DNA of 64,000 nt. It comes from Strobilurus pachycystidiatus (Eukaryota; Basidiomycota; Agaricomycetes; Agaricales; Physalacriaceae). This document shows positions 46,849 through 56,785 of this stretch, piece by piece. The stretch lies in assembly GCA_019915135.1 (NCBI GenBank), contig JAHLMK010000022.1:124001-188000 (forward strand). The letters run 5' to 3'. Position 1 is the stretch's first letter. Each line of letters starts with the position of its first letter. Made by a program: the position numbers and the translations under genes. A model generated the notes under the pieces. That model did no database searches and was not told where the DNA came from. It was given only the letters and a program-made list of their open reading frames with translations.

Positions 46849-47697
46849 ATGCAGTCGCTCAACCGCTTTCTATATGGGCCCACACCGGAGGAGAAAGTCA
46901 AGGCATGGCAGAATAAACTACGCCACGAATCACGCACGCTCGACCGGGAAATGAGGCAGGTTGGACGCCTACAGCACACCCAATTCGTGTCCAACTCACG
47001 CTTGCTGCCAGCTCGACCTCGCCACGACCAAAGTCCGGAATAGCGTAAAGCAACTCGCACAGAAGGGGGATGTCAAGTCTGCACGGATACTCGCGCGGGA
47101 AGTCGTTCGCAGTGACAAGCAGAAGGACCGGCTATCTGTGAGCAAGGCAAGATTGGGCTCTATAAGTACACAGCTCAATCAACAACTTGGTGTGTTCACC
47201 GCTTCGTCGATCTTATCCAGCACTGATTGTGTCAATAGCCATGGTGAAAATCACGGGCTCGCTTCAGAAATCAACCGAAATCATGAAGATGTCCAATGCG
47301 CTCATCAGGCTCCCTCAAATTAGCGCCACGATGCGGGAGATGAGCATGGAAATGACCAAGGCACGCTATTTTCTGTCTGTCTCTACCTTCCACTCACTGC
47401 GATACTTAGGCCGGGATAATCGAGGAGATGATGGAGGACACCCTTGAAATGGATGAGGACGATGAACTGGAGGAAGAGGCTGATGCGGAGGTGGACAAGG
47501 TTCTGTTCGCCTTGACCAATGGCAAGCTTGGAGAGGCTGGCGAAGTTTCCAACGTGGTCCCGGTGCGCCATCTATCATCTATACCTGTGGCGCAAGCTCA
47601 TCCACTCTTTTAGACCACGGACACGACTCTAGAAGACGAAGAGACAGAGAAGACGATGGAGAAATATCGACAAACTCTGAGCGGAATTCTCAGTTGA
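46849..47697 (+). CDS. VPS24: ESCRT-III subunit VPS24/CHMP3
   Basis: Charged helical protein of the Snf7 family, a filament subunit of ESCRT-III in endosomal sorting and membrane scission. Start at 46849: MQSLNRFLYGPTPEEKVKAWQNKLRHESRTLDREMRQ. Exons continue LDLATTKVRNSVKQLAQKGDVKSARILAREVVRSDKQKDRLSVSKARLGSI, AMVKITGSLQKSTEIMKMSNALIRLPQISATMREMSMEMTKAGIIEEMMEDTLEMDEDDELEEEADAEVDKVLF, close to identical in pattern to Vps24 from other eukaryotes. The C terminus (YRQTLSGILS) contains the MIM-like helix. Three or four introns; the one at 47361-47409 uses a GC donor. Divergent from HIS4. Confidence 0.93.
47361..47409 (+). other. GC-AG intron in VPS24
   Basis: Exon ATG-ACC-AAG is followed by GCACGC; the 49-nt intron ends CTTAG and the next exon reads GCC-GGG-ATA-ATC. 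The join MTK|AGIIEEM matches the conserved family text, and no GT donor gives the same frame. Confidence 0.75.
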
Positions 47698-48043
47698 TTG
47701 TCAGACACGGGACTTTGTACTTTAGCTGTATCTAACTATATTTCCAACAACATTAATGGAATAAGAGGGGAGGCCGCAATTACGGTGTTGGGCTACGGTA
47801 AAGTTGTTGGCGAGGAGACGCACATCTATGCAGGCCATCAATCCAGAACCAATGAGGCGGTCCACTCATGTGCGCCACACTGACCAAGGTTTTTTTGATA
47901 CCCATGTATCCTACTAATTTAACGGCTGTTGAGTGGATCCACATCCTGATTGTAGGTGAACTCGAAGGGCCAGAGGCACGCTTTCGACATGGCAATCAAG
48001 CTGCGAGGCCACGTGCTATTATGTATCTTTGACCAGAACAGTC
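47698..48043. other. Short intergenic region, no gene supported
   Basis: 345 bp between VPS24 and DCC1, both plus-strand. Only short open frames; should hold the VPS24 3' UTR and DCC1 promoter. Confidence 0.4.
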
Positions 48044-49383
48044 ATGGAACACGAACTTCACTTCTCGTCGCAGTCAACTTCGGAGGCCGGCTCTTTCAAG
48101 CTGCTGGAATTGCCGTCTGAACTATGCGCGCTCATTGAACGATCCATTGACGACGGATTTCCTGCACGGTAGGCACATCGCGCAAAGAATACTTACCACA
48201 TACTGATTGAGTCGGAACAGAATGACAATCAGAGGCCAAGGCGGCGAGGATGCGGTTCTCTGCACGAGCGACACGACCTACATAATGCGCTCCGTTCAAC
48301 TATCCAACTCGGTTGTCGTCATAACGCCCCCCGACGCGTCGAGTACGGACATGGACGATGACAAAATCGTCATCCGCGACCAGATCAACGAAATCATCGA
48401 GCTAACTCCGGTGGTACCGAAACTGCATAAACTGAGGGCTTTGCTCAGAGGGAGCGAATACGACGAGAATGCTGTCGAAGAGGACGACGAGTCGTCCACG
48501 GATGTGCGTGTCGTGTGCTCAATTATCGACGCGTCTGACGCGTTTCTAGAGGACACGTATCATGTATGAGGACACCAGAGGCACGATACAGGCCAGTGAT
48601 GCAGAATTGGACCGCGGTCTTCAGGACATGCGTATATTGAACATCAACGGCGAGCTACGGCCCATCGCGCATGCATATCTCCAGACCATACTGGAAATGA
48701 TCCTCAACCAGCTCGTCTCCGATGGTCTTTCACATCAAAGCGCTAGCGTCGAACAAATCACCAGCGCCCTTGCGGACGTCCATGAAATCCCAAGGTCGGT
48801 CTCAACCCAGGTTATGGCTTGGTTTGGGGAGATACGGCATAGCTCTTGGGAGATGGATGTGAACGGTGTCGTACGCGAAGTTGGATTGAATTTGTTGCGG
48901 CCTCATCGCGTTCGTTGTCTATGACATTCTCCCACGCCTTCCTTCTGAACGTCTACAGCATTCTGCGATTGACAAAGACGATCTGTTTGCCAGCTGGAAG
49001 TCGGCTGTTGGTGATACTTTCCAAGACTCCGTATCTCTCGGCCTGCTCACCGTTCGTCCTTCTTCTGTTCCCACACGTTCGAGTCGGAGACTGATATATC
49101 TTTTACAACATAGGGCAACTATCTCAGCTCTTCGACTTTGGACGACGACGTGAATGATTCTCTGACATATTTCCCATCGTCCGAGCTGCCAATAGAGCCG
49201 GTTCGACGTTTCGCAGACCTCTTCTTGACGCGTTCGCGGTGGAAGGCAGATGATATCTCCCCCTTCCTGTCGGACATTGCTGTAAACTCGAAGGAGCGCG
49301 ACAAGCTGCTACTCAAGTATGGACGTGCGATAACGGACTCGCAGGGAGTCTGGTACACCGCTCGAGCACAATATAATGGATAG
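48044..49383 (+). CDS. DCC1: Sister chromatid cohesion protein DCC1 (Ctf18-RFC subunit)
   Basis: Subunit, with Ctf8, of the Ctf18-RFC clamp loader used in replication and cohesion. Start at 48044 (MEHELHFSSQSTSEAGSFKLLELP). After an intron: GGEDAVLCTSDTTYIMRSVQLSNSVVV, the conserved Dcc1 beta-barrel region. Later exons contain DMRILNINGELRPIAHAYLQTILEMIL and winged-helix-like text, and the C terminus is diagnostic: FADLFLTRSRWKADDISPFLSDI, DKLLLKYGRAITDSQGVWYTARAQYNG. Introns are near 48171-48221, 48515-48563, 48895-48945 and 49090-49115. Ends at TAG 49381-49383. Family usual length about 390-400 residues, consistent with the exons seen. Confidence 0.87.
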
Positions 49384-49476
49384 GTGCATGCTTCTTGTAT
49401 TCGTCTTGTTGACAACACCAATGACAATGGGTATTTGTGCCTATTTCAATAAGATGCAACAGTTCGCTTCGAAGTC

Positions 49477-49487
49477 AACTCCGCGCT
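49477..49487 (+). repeat. Target-site duplication, left copy
   Basis: The 11-mer aactccgcgct directly abuts the left end of the MITE and is repeated exactly at 49609-49619. Confidence 0.75.
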
Positions 49488-49608
49488 AGGTTCGGTTCAA
49501 GCCCCTTCCCGCTCCGGACCGGCTGTTTGGTCGGTTGTTTGGTATGTTTGGTACCGTTTGCGCCCTACAGGACACGGGAACCGGGTAAGTAGGGCTTGTT
49601 CCGAACCT
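49488..49608. mobile_element. 121-bp MITE with 17-bp inverted ends and 11-bp target duplication
   Basis: The left end (49488-49504, aggttcggttcaagccc) and right end (49592-49608, gggcttgttccgaacct) are inverted copies with 15 of 17 matches. Immediately outside both ends is the identical 11-mer aactccgcgct (49477-49487 and 49609-49619). A perfect 11-bp direct repeat abutting the inverted ends is the footprint of transposition; 9-11 bp duplications are typical of Mutator-like elements. The 87-bp interior has no coding capacity and is rich in GGTTTG/TTTGGT repeats. Confidence 0.75.
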
Positions 49609-49619
49609 AACTCCGCGCT
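49609..49619 (+). repeat. Target-site duplication, right copy
   Basis: Exact copy of the 11-mer at 49477-49487, directly abutting the right end of the MITE. Confidence 0.75.
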
Positions 49620-50035
49620 GAATGCAGCGTATGCATACGAATCAAAACCTCCACGTCACGCAGCTTGGGCTTATTCAATGAAAAAGCCCTTGTGCAGTCT
49701 CTTCATCAATCTCCGATCGGCAAAGTGCCTGCACTTGAACATGACCATCGGCAGTGACTCTTGCTAGTCCCCTTCTATCATGATAGAATCTATGCTTCCA
49801 GGCTGCAACATCGATGCAACTCTACACTGGATCTTCTGAGGAGGATAACCATGGAGCAACGCCTTCTTTTTTGGCGTATCTCGTGTCTGCCAGGTTGACA
49901 GCTTCTTGAGGCTCTTCTTAGATTGGCAGCGTTTCTCTCAAAATGCGACGCCAGAGGATTGACTTGTGGAGGTCGCCTCCGCCAGTCATGTCACACAACC
50001 AAAGTGCTTGAACCACATTCCCGTACAGCAGCGCT

Positions 50036-51974
50036 ATGGTTGACCGTGTTTCGCCTCTCCTCCTTGGGCGTCCTAATTATACTGCCGCCGGAGAAAATCT
50101 CGAATGCGTCAGCCACTACGAAGCAATGATGCATTCTGCCATGCATCTGCATTCACTCCCGTCGGACTCGCCACTCTGGCATGAGCGCTTGAGCCCCGAA
50201 CCTTGTTGTTGGTGGACAGGATGTTGGGCTGCATCTCGCATTACATCTTGGTATTTGTGGCCAAACGACGCTCTGAGCGGGTCGTCCTTCGCGACGCCAG
50301 TCTCCCAGAGTCCTCGGCCCATTGCACAGTCGTTGCATTTATGTCCGCAGTCCATACGGCCAAGCCTGACGGCGAGAACTGGACAGCGCTTCGGACTAGA
50401 TTTTACACGTTTTGGAGGAGGTGCTCCCCTCTATGCTCCTGACATATCAAATCGTGACGCCAGACTTCCAAACCAACTTTGTCTCCAACGTCTTCCAACT
50501 CCTCGACAAAGCCTGCGCGGCGACTTATGGCCCTGATATGTTCTTGAGATTCCTATCCTCCAAATTCCTCCTTTCTTGGACAGGCTCCAAATGCGCGCGA
50601 GAATACCGACGTCCTCATCGCTACTTTCTATGTTCAGGTAGATCATCTCCGCGCGGACCTGCAGTCTACCGTAACCACAAACGGAACATTCAACACTCTG
50701 CCCATCTATCGCGTCTATGAATTCCTTCACGCACTCTCGAACGATGAGGTCTTCTACATGCGGGCGCTTTTGAGAGGTGGATTCCTCACGACGACGTGCG
50801 AGGTCTTGGTCGCCGTCGCACGTAGGATCCGACTGGCAGCGCCGGCTATCTCTACTCTCGCCAACAAATTAGCGCTGGCATACACGGGTCCCAGGACCCT
50901 CATTTTCCTCGCAAGAACCCTGCAACTTGAAATAGTTACGCAACATTGTTACGTCGTCACGCAAATGCTCTGCGATCTAGGCAGCCTTTATGAGCTCAGA
51001 GAGTATGGGCATTTTCTCTACGCTTTGCCTGAGCCCGAGGCAATAGCGTTCCGTGCGTTCATAGAGGACGGGCAGTCACGATATATGAGTTTCCAGCAAC
51101 AGCTCCTCGACAAAATCAGGCCTTTCTTGAACCACTACGCTGTTCAAAGAGGCGCAGCCCGCCAACTCCTCAACAACAAGGCGCCGCGGCAGTCTGAGAT
51201 ATGGAAAGTTGTCACACAGGAAATCGAGACGAGAGAGCTGGATCGGGAGGCCTTCAAAGAGCCCTACCGCGCCATCTGCGAAGGTCAAGAGGTACTGGTA
51301 AGTAGCTGCCTTCTATGCGCGCATCGTAACGGCTTTGATCATGATCAATTTTCTGTAGCGCTGCCCTCACCATGACTTCGGGGTACAGCCAACTCTTTCC
51401 CGCTGCTCGGGCTGTGGACTTCGCTATCATTGCTCCAAAGAATGCCAGGAAAGGGACTGGAAGCAGCATAAAAGCTATTGCAAGATTGTAAAGCAAGACC
51501 GCCTTGGTGTGTTCTTCAGGCTCCTCTCACATACCTCGGATTCCTTACCGTAGTCATCTAGAAAACGGTGGTGCAACATCAGCATTCAAAAGTGTGCGCG
51601 AAATTCTCTGGTTGGACTTACTTGCACGACGGACTATCTCACGCACTCTTGCGTTTGATGAGAAACTGGCGCCAATGAATTTGGTACGACACATGGACTT
51701 CACGACGTATCCGCCCGTTGTCTTCCTCAAAAGCTTGGACGACCCAGTTTACGAAAAGTGCCAGAATGATGCTAGGAAAGAAACCCAAGAGAAAGGTCGA
51801 CTGTCTGTCTTGAAGAGTGCGAGACTGCTGGCAAAGCTGGAGGGTTGTGGACCGCGGCTGTCATCGGGACTGATGTATTTTGCGCAATTCCCTTCCGGAG
51901 TACCTGACTATGAAGGGTTGACCTTTGCGCGATTGGAGTCTGAACCTTTCACGGCTATATCAGCCCTCAGATAA
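50036..51974 (+). CDS. MYND-type zinc finger protein
   Basis: Protein with a C-terminal-half MYND finger, a protein-interaction zinc module. The secure part runs from about 50587 (APNARENTDVLIATFYVQVDHLRADL) through YRVYEFLHALSNDEVFYMRALLRGGFL and a long helical region to the MYND exon near 51360: RCPHHDFGVQPTLSRCSGCGLRYHCSKECQERDWKQHKSYC, giving the Cys/His set CSGC...CSKEC...H...C. After a further intron come LLARRTISRTLAFDEKLAPMN and a stop at 51974. The segment 50036-50586 contains plausible exon fragments (LPSMLLTYQIVTPDFQTNFVSNVFQLLDKAC) in other frames, so the 5' end is unresolved and 50036 is only the first plausible ATG. MYND proteins are an expanded, poorly characterised family in mushrooms. 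Confidence 0.65.
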
Positions 51975-52198
51975 ACACTTACAGAATCGCTACAACTGTA
52001 GAGCATTTCCAGTTCCATAGGCACTTTTGTTACGAAATTAGACCGTTCAGTGTGGCGGCGAGCTCGGCGAACTCCGATCGACCGAAAGAGCTTGGTGGTT
52101 CGTGAATCACAACTTTGGCCTTGACTGCCACAGTCGCCACATTTCTACCTCACTCTTTCCCCGCTCTTCTTTGTTTTTTTGCTCGCATCCTTGTTTTC

Positions 52199-53608
52199 AT
52201 GTCTCTTGATTTCTCCGCCTGCTATCGCTACGTCTTCTGCTCCGAGAAGACGCGCCCCGCTTTGCTCGACCTCGTCGCCGTCGGCCGCCACAGCAAAGTC
52301 CTCCGTGCACTTTCGCGCCAGCCAGATCTTCCGGATTACATCGCCGTCAAATGCATTGCAAAGCCAGCAGACGCGTCTAGCGAGATTGCGAACCACGCCA
52401 AGGTCTCTGACCATGAACGAATCCTAACCTTGTTCGGATCGTACGAAGACGAGAACGCCTTATGCATGCAGCTCGAGCTCGCCGACGGCAATCTCTTCAC
52501 AGCCATCAACGAGCGATATCTCTTCCGATACAATCCCGAACTCGTTCGCCCCGCATTGTTGCAGATCATCGATGCCGTTCATTACTGTCACGAGCAGGGC
52601 GTGTTTCATGGCAATATCAACCCCTCCAATATCCTCTACAAAGGCGATTCGGATGGCTTGAAGCTGTTACTGTGCGATTTTGCAGCGTCGACCAGTTCCC
52701 CGACTGCAACTGAAGTTGGATGTGAGCGGGAAAGTGAAATGTATACCAGTCCAGGTGAGCGCCGTCTTCCTTTGTTGCGCCTAAATGACTGACGATGCCG
52801 CATTCCAGAACATCTAGGAGAAGAGTTCACTCTTCCTGCATACTCCATGAAGCAAAGCGACACCTGGTCTATTGGAGTCGTCGCCATCAACATCATCTGC
52901 GGTCGTGGACCTTGGGAAAAGGCGGCCTCGTCATCCTCGGGCTTCAATCGCTACCTTCATAACCCCGACTATCTGTGTTCCCTGGCGGCGATCTCCAAGG
53001 ACTGCCAGGGCGTTCTCAAGCGGATTCTCGCCTTGAACCCGATGGCTCGTATCTCACTTCCAAATCTCCGAGCGGAAATTGCTACGCTTCCCTCCTTTTT
53101 CCTTGCAGAGGAAGATGTTGTCATGAGTAGTCCTCCTCTTATCCAGTACACAGCCAGAAACTCTCCTTCGCTGCCGCTGTACTACATGTCGCCTATGATG
53201 CCCAAGATCGTCAAGCCAGCGACATCGCAGTCCAGTACTTGTAGCAAAAGCAGTCAGGATTCTGTCAGTGACACAGATGAGAGGATCATATACCCCAGCC
53301 CAGCGCTTGCATACGAGCCTCTCAGGGAGCACGAAGCGCAGCCGATTATTGAGGAGATTGCAAAATCTTTGAGCAGCAGCTGCGATGGGTTCAGTTCGGA
53401 CGAGGAGAGCGAAGGACCTGTTACGCCGTTCTCTGCGCCGGTGGAAGTCGATATTGAGGTTCCTGAGTTGAATCTGAAGGATGGCTTCTTGAGACCGCCA
53501 AAGCAGGTTGGGGGACGATTCCGGTCGGCGTCTTGGGCTGGTCGCAAGCCGATGAAGCAGCAGTACGAGCATCCAAGGGCTGTGTCTGGCAAAGTATTTC
53601 TTGTATAG
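52199..53608 (+). CDS. Ran1/KSP1-like protein kinase homologue with altered catalytic motifs
   Basis: Protein-kinase-fold protein; CDS 52199-52754 joined to 52809-53608 over a 54-nt intron. The N lobe keeps the VAIK-type lysine (YIAVKCIAKP). However, the catalytic loop reads HGNINPSNIL in place of HRDxKxxN, so the catalytic Asp is Asn, and DFG is replaced by CDFAAS (metal Asp kept, Gly lost). APE appears as TSPEHLG. The C lobe is otherwise well formed: SDTWSIGVVAINIICGRGPWEKA and LKRILALNPMARISL. The 200-residue tail is Ser-rich and disordered, ending VSGKVFLV. The hinge/N-lobe text (RILTLFGSYEDENALCMQLELADGNLFTAI) resembles the Ran1/KSP1 group. It probably acts as a scaffold or a weakly active kinase. 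Confidence 0.82.
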
Positions 53609-53720
53609 GAAAGCTGGTCTCTCCACTCGTACATTATACTGTTACACTACTGGAGCAAAATCAGATGAGGGTTGTGAGTAAAAAGGATGAGAGCGCACAT
53701 ATACAAGGTGAAAAAGGAAA

Positions 53721-54233
53721 TCAGATGGGAACGTCGGTGTCGTGTGTTGCTCGTCGAGTGTCCCGTCCGAGCCCAGCAGCCCTCTCCGACTCTTCTATGG
53801 TGTACGCCGGTTCTTTGAGCTGTTTAACACGGCGTTTGTGCACTTTGCTCTTCCAGTGCGATCTCAATGCAACGTCGGTTTCGTAGTGTCTGGTTTGAAG
53901 ATTGAGGCCGCTGTCGATATACGCAAGGATGAACTCACTTTGCGCACTCGACACAGTAGTGCTGGGCCAATCCAGGCGTCTCAAAGTCCAGCGGTTGGGC
54001 TTCTAGCTCTGCTCTATTCTGTGACACCAGGTCAAGGAAAGAAATGAAGGAAAAGATGGATCTTACTTTAGGGTCCAAGTCAATAAGTTGGATCTGGTCC
54101 AGGTCTCTTGTCCTGACCTATTTAGCCGTTAACAGATATCCATGCCCAGCAGCGAGCGGCATACCCTTGTTCGCGATGCCCTGTGGACATCTCTGCGGGC
54201 GTGATGGGCTCTGGAACGACGAAGACGACCCAT
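53721..54233 (-). CDS. BUD20: C2H2 zinc-finger ribosome export factor BUD20/ZNF593
   Basis: Shuttling factor for pre-60S ribosome export. Spliced from 54233: MGRLRRSRAHHARRDVHRASRTR, then RTRDLDQIQLIDLDPK, the family-typical N terminus, then QNRAELEAQPLDFETPGLAQHYCVECAK and YYETDVALRSHWKSKVHKRRVKQLKEPAYTIEESERAAGLG. The C2H2 finger is C-VE-C...H-x5-H with the intron inside the finger. Three introns separate four short exons. The stop is at 53721, and the C terminus is short after AAGLGRD. Recognition of the first exon shows that a long minus-strand frame covering 54129-54623 is only partly real. Divergent from ATP23 with 57 bp between starts. Confidence 0.85.
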
Positions 54234-54290
54234 GTGGTGGAAGTACTTTTGAGAAAAAGCAGATATGTGGCTGTGCAAATTTTCGGCTTG
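54234..54290. promoter_or_regulatory. 57-bp divergent spacer, BUD20 / ATP23
   Basis: The start codons at 54233 (-) and 54291 (+) leave only 57 bp. Transcription start sites and promoters must overlap the opposing gene's leader or coding region. Confidence 0.45.
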
Positions 54291-54908
54291 ATGAGCGACA
54301 GCTTCGAGCGCTGGCGGAAATGGGCGGGCGAGATCGTCTCGCCGTCGGACCCGGAGACGCTCAGGAAACGCGATGAGCGCGCCGTCGCCCGCTGCGAGGC
54401 CAACAAGGCCTGGCTGCTCGACAACTCCCCCATCGTCACCTTTCTCCTCAAGCACCTCCAGCTGAGCGGCTGCAAGGTGCCCGCCCGCAACCTCGTCTGC
54501 GCGCCCTGCTCCCGCTTCATGGCCGGCGGCTACGCTCCCGGGCGCGGCGCCATTGTCCTCTGCGCCAACAACTTCTACAGCCGCCGCCATATCGAGCGCA
54601 CCATCAGCCACGAGCTCATCCACATGTTCGACGAGTGCCGCTTCAAGGTCGACTGGTCAAACCTCCGCCACCAAGCGTGCTCCGAGATACGCGCCAACAA
54701 CCTCAGCGGCGATTGTCGCTACTTCAGCGAACTTTCTCGCGGTATCGTCAACTTTGCCGCACAACACCAGGAGTGCGTTCGGCGTCGGGCCATCGAGTCC
54801 GTCACCGCCAATCCCAACTGCCCAGACGAGGCTACTGCCCGCAAAGTGGTCAACGAAGTCTGGGAGAGCTGCTTCAAGGACACTAGACCGTTCGACGAGA
54901 TATACTAA
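54291..54908 (+). CDS. ATP23: Mitochondrial intermembrane-space metalloprotease ATP23
   Basis: Peptidase family M76; in yeast it processes Atp6 and assists F1Fo assembly, and also degrades IMS proteins. Intronless, 205 residues, with MSDSFERWRKWAGEIVS as the chosen start. Cys-rich as in the family: LKHLQLSGCKVPARNLVCAPCSRFMAGGY. The zinc site is the HExxH motif at about residue 106, TISHELIHMFDECRFKVDW, followed by LRHQACSEIRANNLSGDC with the downstream conserved EIRA. The C terminus ends WESCFKDTRPFDEIY, typical of Atp23. Strong GC-ending codon bias. Frames upstream of 54291 are open but non-conserved. Confidence 0.93.
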   Translation: MSDSFERWRKWAGEIVSPSDPETLRKRDERAVARCEANKAWLLDNSPIVTFLLKHLQLSGCKVPARNLVCAPCSRFMAGGYAPGRGAIVLCANNFYSRRHIERTISHELIHMFDECRFKVDWSNLRHQACSEIRANNLSGDCRYFSELSRGIVNFAAQHQECVRRRAIESVTANPNCPDEATARKVVNEVWESCFKDTRPFDEIY

Positions 54909-55205
54909 TCACTGTACTGTAAGACCTTTGCTTCTCTGCTACAAGCTCTTCACTCATGTGCTTGCTGGCTTCCTCAGCCTTGTATTCTACCTGCTCATAT
55001 ATTGTTATCCGCGGAATAGATGACTGCACCCGCTCCCTCAACTCTATCCTCTGGCGCACACTGAGTAAACAGCAAAAGCGACTAATGCAACAATAGTGTC
55101 CAGTCATACCGCGTCTTGGACAGCCTACATCGCACTCAACTCAATCCATGCAGGGTTTTCCCGAAAAGTCTATTGGAATAAGGTATGCCTCTGATGCTAA
55201 GTAAA

Positions 55206-56633
55206 CTAGTTGGTCCTGTACAAGGCCCGCTTGGCAACCTTGGTGATGAGTGCAGTGTCGGGGAATGCAAGAGCCTCGAGGTTGTTGGCGTACTAGACGG
55301 GGCGCTATGAGCGATAATCGAGGACTCTAGAAATGCTGTACTTACAGGGGTAGGAACGTCAGCACCGGTGACACGCTCGACAGGCGCGTCAAGGTAATCG
55401 AAGGCCTCGCTCTCGACGATCTGCGCGCAGATCTCGCTACCAACACCGAAAGCGGGGAAGCCACCCTCGACTATGACAAGTCTGTTGGAACGCGTCAGTC
55501 AACAGGATCGCCGTCGTTCTGAAGACTATTACCGGTTGGTCTTCTTCACGGATGCTATAATGGTATCGATGTCGAGAGGACGGATGGAGCGCAAGTTGAT
55601 GACCTCGGCCTTGACACCCTCTTTAGCGAGAGCATCGGCGGCCTCCAGGGAGTGGGTGACCATCTTGCTGTGAGCGACGATAGTGACGTCGGAACCTTCG
55701 CGCTCAACCTTGCACTTGCCGATGGGGATAAGGAAGTCCTCTGACATGGCCTCGGACGACATGGGGAAGGAGGTACCGTACAACATCTCGTTCTCGAGGA
55801 AGACGACGGGGTTAGGGTCACGAATGGCGCTCTGAATGATAGATTAGTGGTGGTAAAACGAGATGAACACGCTCGATGTACCTTCAATAAGCCCTTGCAG
55901 TCCTCAGCACTCCAGGGACTGACAACCTTGAGACCGGGGATTGATCCGTACCAGGCAGCATAGTCTTGTGAGTGCTGGGCGCCGACACCAGCGGCCGCGC
56001 CGTTAGGACCACGGAAGACGATCGGACATGGGACGTTTCCGCCCGACATGTAATATGTTTTGCCAGCAGAGTTAACGATCTGGTCAATGGCCTGCATCGC
56101 AAAGTTGAAGGTCATAAATTCGCAGCTGCAACAGCGTGTCAGCGTCGGTCCCTTGCCAGCAAAGCGAAAAGGCGAACATTGGTCGCAGCCCAGCCAACGC
56201 GGCGCCTGTCGCGATTCCAGCGAAACCCATTTCGGTGATAGGCGTGTCAATTACTCGCTTCTCGCCGAACTTGTCGAGGAGACCTTTCGTGACCTGCATT
56301 CCGGTTGGTTATGGTCGGGATAGGCGTAGCTCTGCAACCGACCTTGTAGGCACCGTTGTACCGGGCGACTTCCTCGCCGAGGATGAATACCGTCTCGTCC
56401 CGAATCATCTCCTCCTCCATGGCGGCGTTCAGAGCATCACGGACGGTCATCTGCGAAGGCTTTGGAATGAGACTGGTTTGGAGGCGGACATGTCACGACG
56501 GGCGCACCGTATTGTCCGACGCCGAGGCGTATCCGCGGGCTGAGCGCAGCGCATGGCGAGCCAATAGAGACGACGAGGGCGATGGCCGAGAGGTGGCGAG
56601 TGCCAGGCGGGGGAGGGCCAGGCGGAGGACCAT
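55206..56633 (-). CDS. PDB1: Pyruvate dehydrogenase E1 component subunit beta
   Basis: Beta subunit of the mitochondrial E1 heterotetramer that decarboxylates pyruvate with thiamine diphosphate. Start at 56633 ([18 protein letters not shown]) gives an Arg/Ser-rich presequence ending near GYASASD. Exons: [168 protein letters not shown] and [18 protein letters not shown], ending KRALYRTN. Six or so introns. All conserved blocks are present and in order; length is close to the family's about 370 residues. Confidence 0.93.
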
Positions 56634-56785
56634 CGTTTTTGGAGAGAGAGAGCGGCTGGGGACGGAACAACTGCCAGCCAAAAATCCGGCTGCCCCATTT
56701 TTACGCGTCTTACCGTGTTAGGCAACGGTGCCGAGAATTTCGGACGCACCGGCCCGACTCGAGCACTATCTCTCAGTTCCTTGCC

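Larger units (their letters stand above)
49384..50035. other. Intergenic region holding a MITE
   Basis: 650 bp between DCC1 and the MYND gene. Contains the 121-bp inverted-repeat element at 49488-49608 with its duplicated 11-bp target. Outside the element no coding sequence is recognised, though 5' exons of the MYND gene could extend into the last ~100 bp. Confidence 0.5.

Noticed and set aside
49491..49505. tRNA B-box-like ggttcaagcc
   Set aside because: No A box or cloverleaf upstream; the sequence is the inverted end of the MITE.
54129..54623. Long minus-strand ORF antisense to ATP23
   Set aside because: Only its 3' portion (from 54233) is the real first exon of BUD20; the upstream part is the GC-rich antisense shadow of ATP23.
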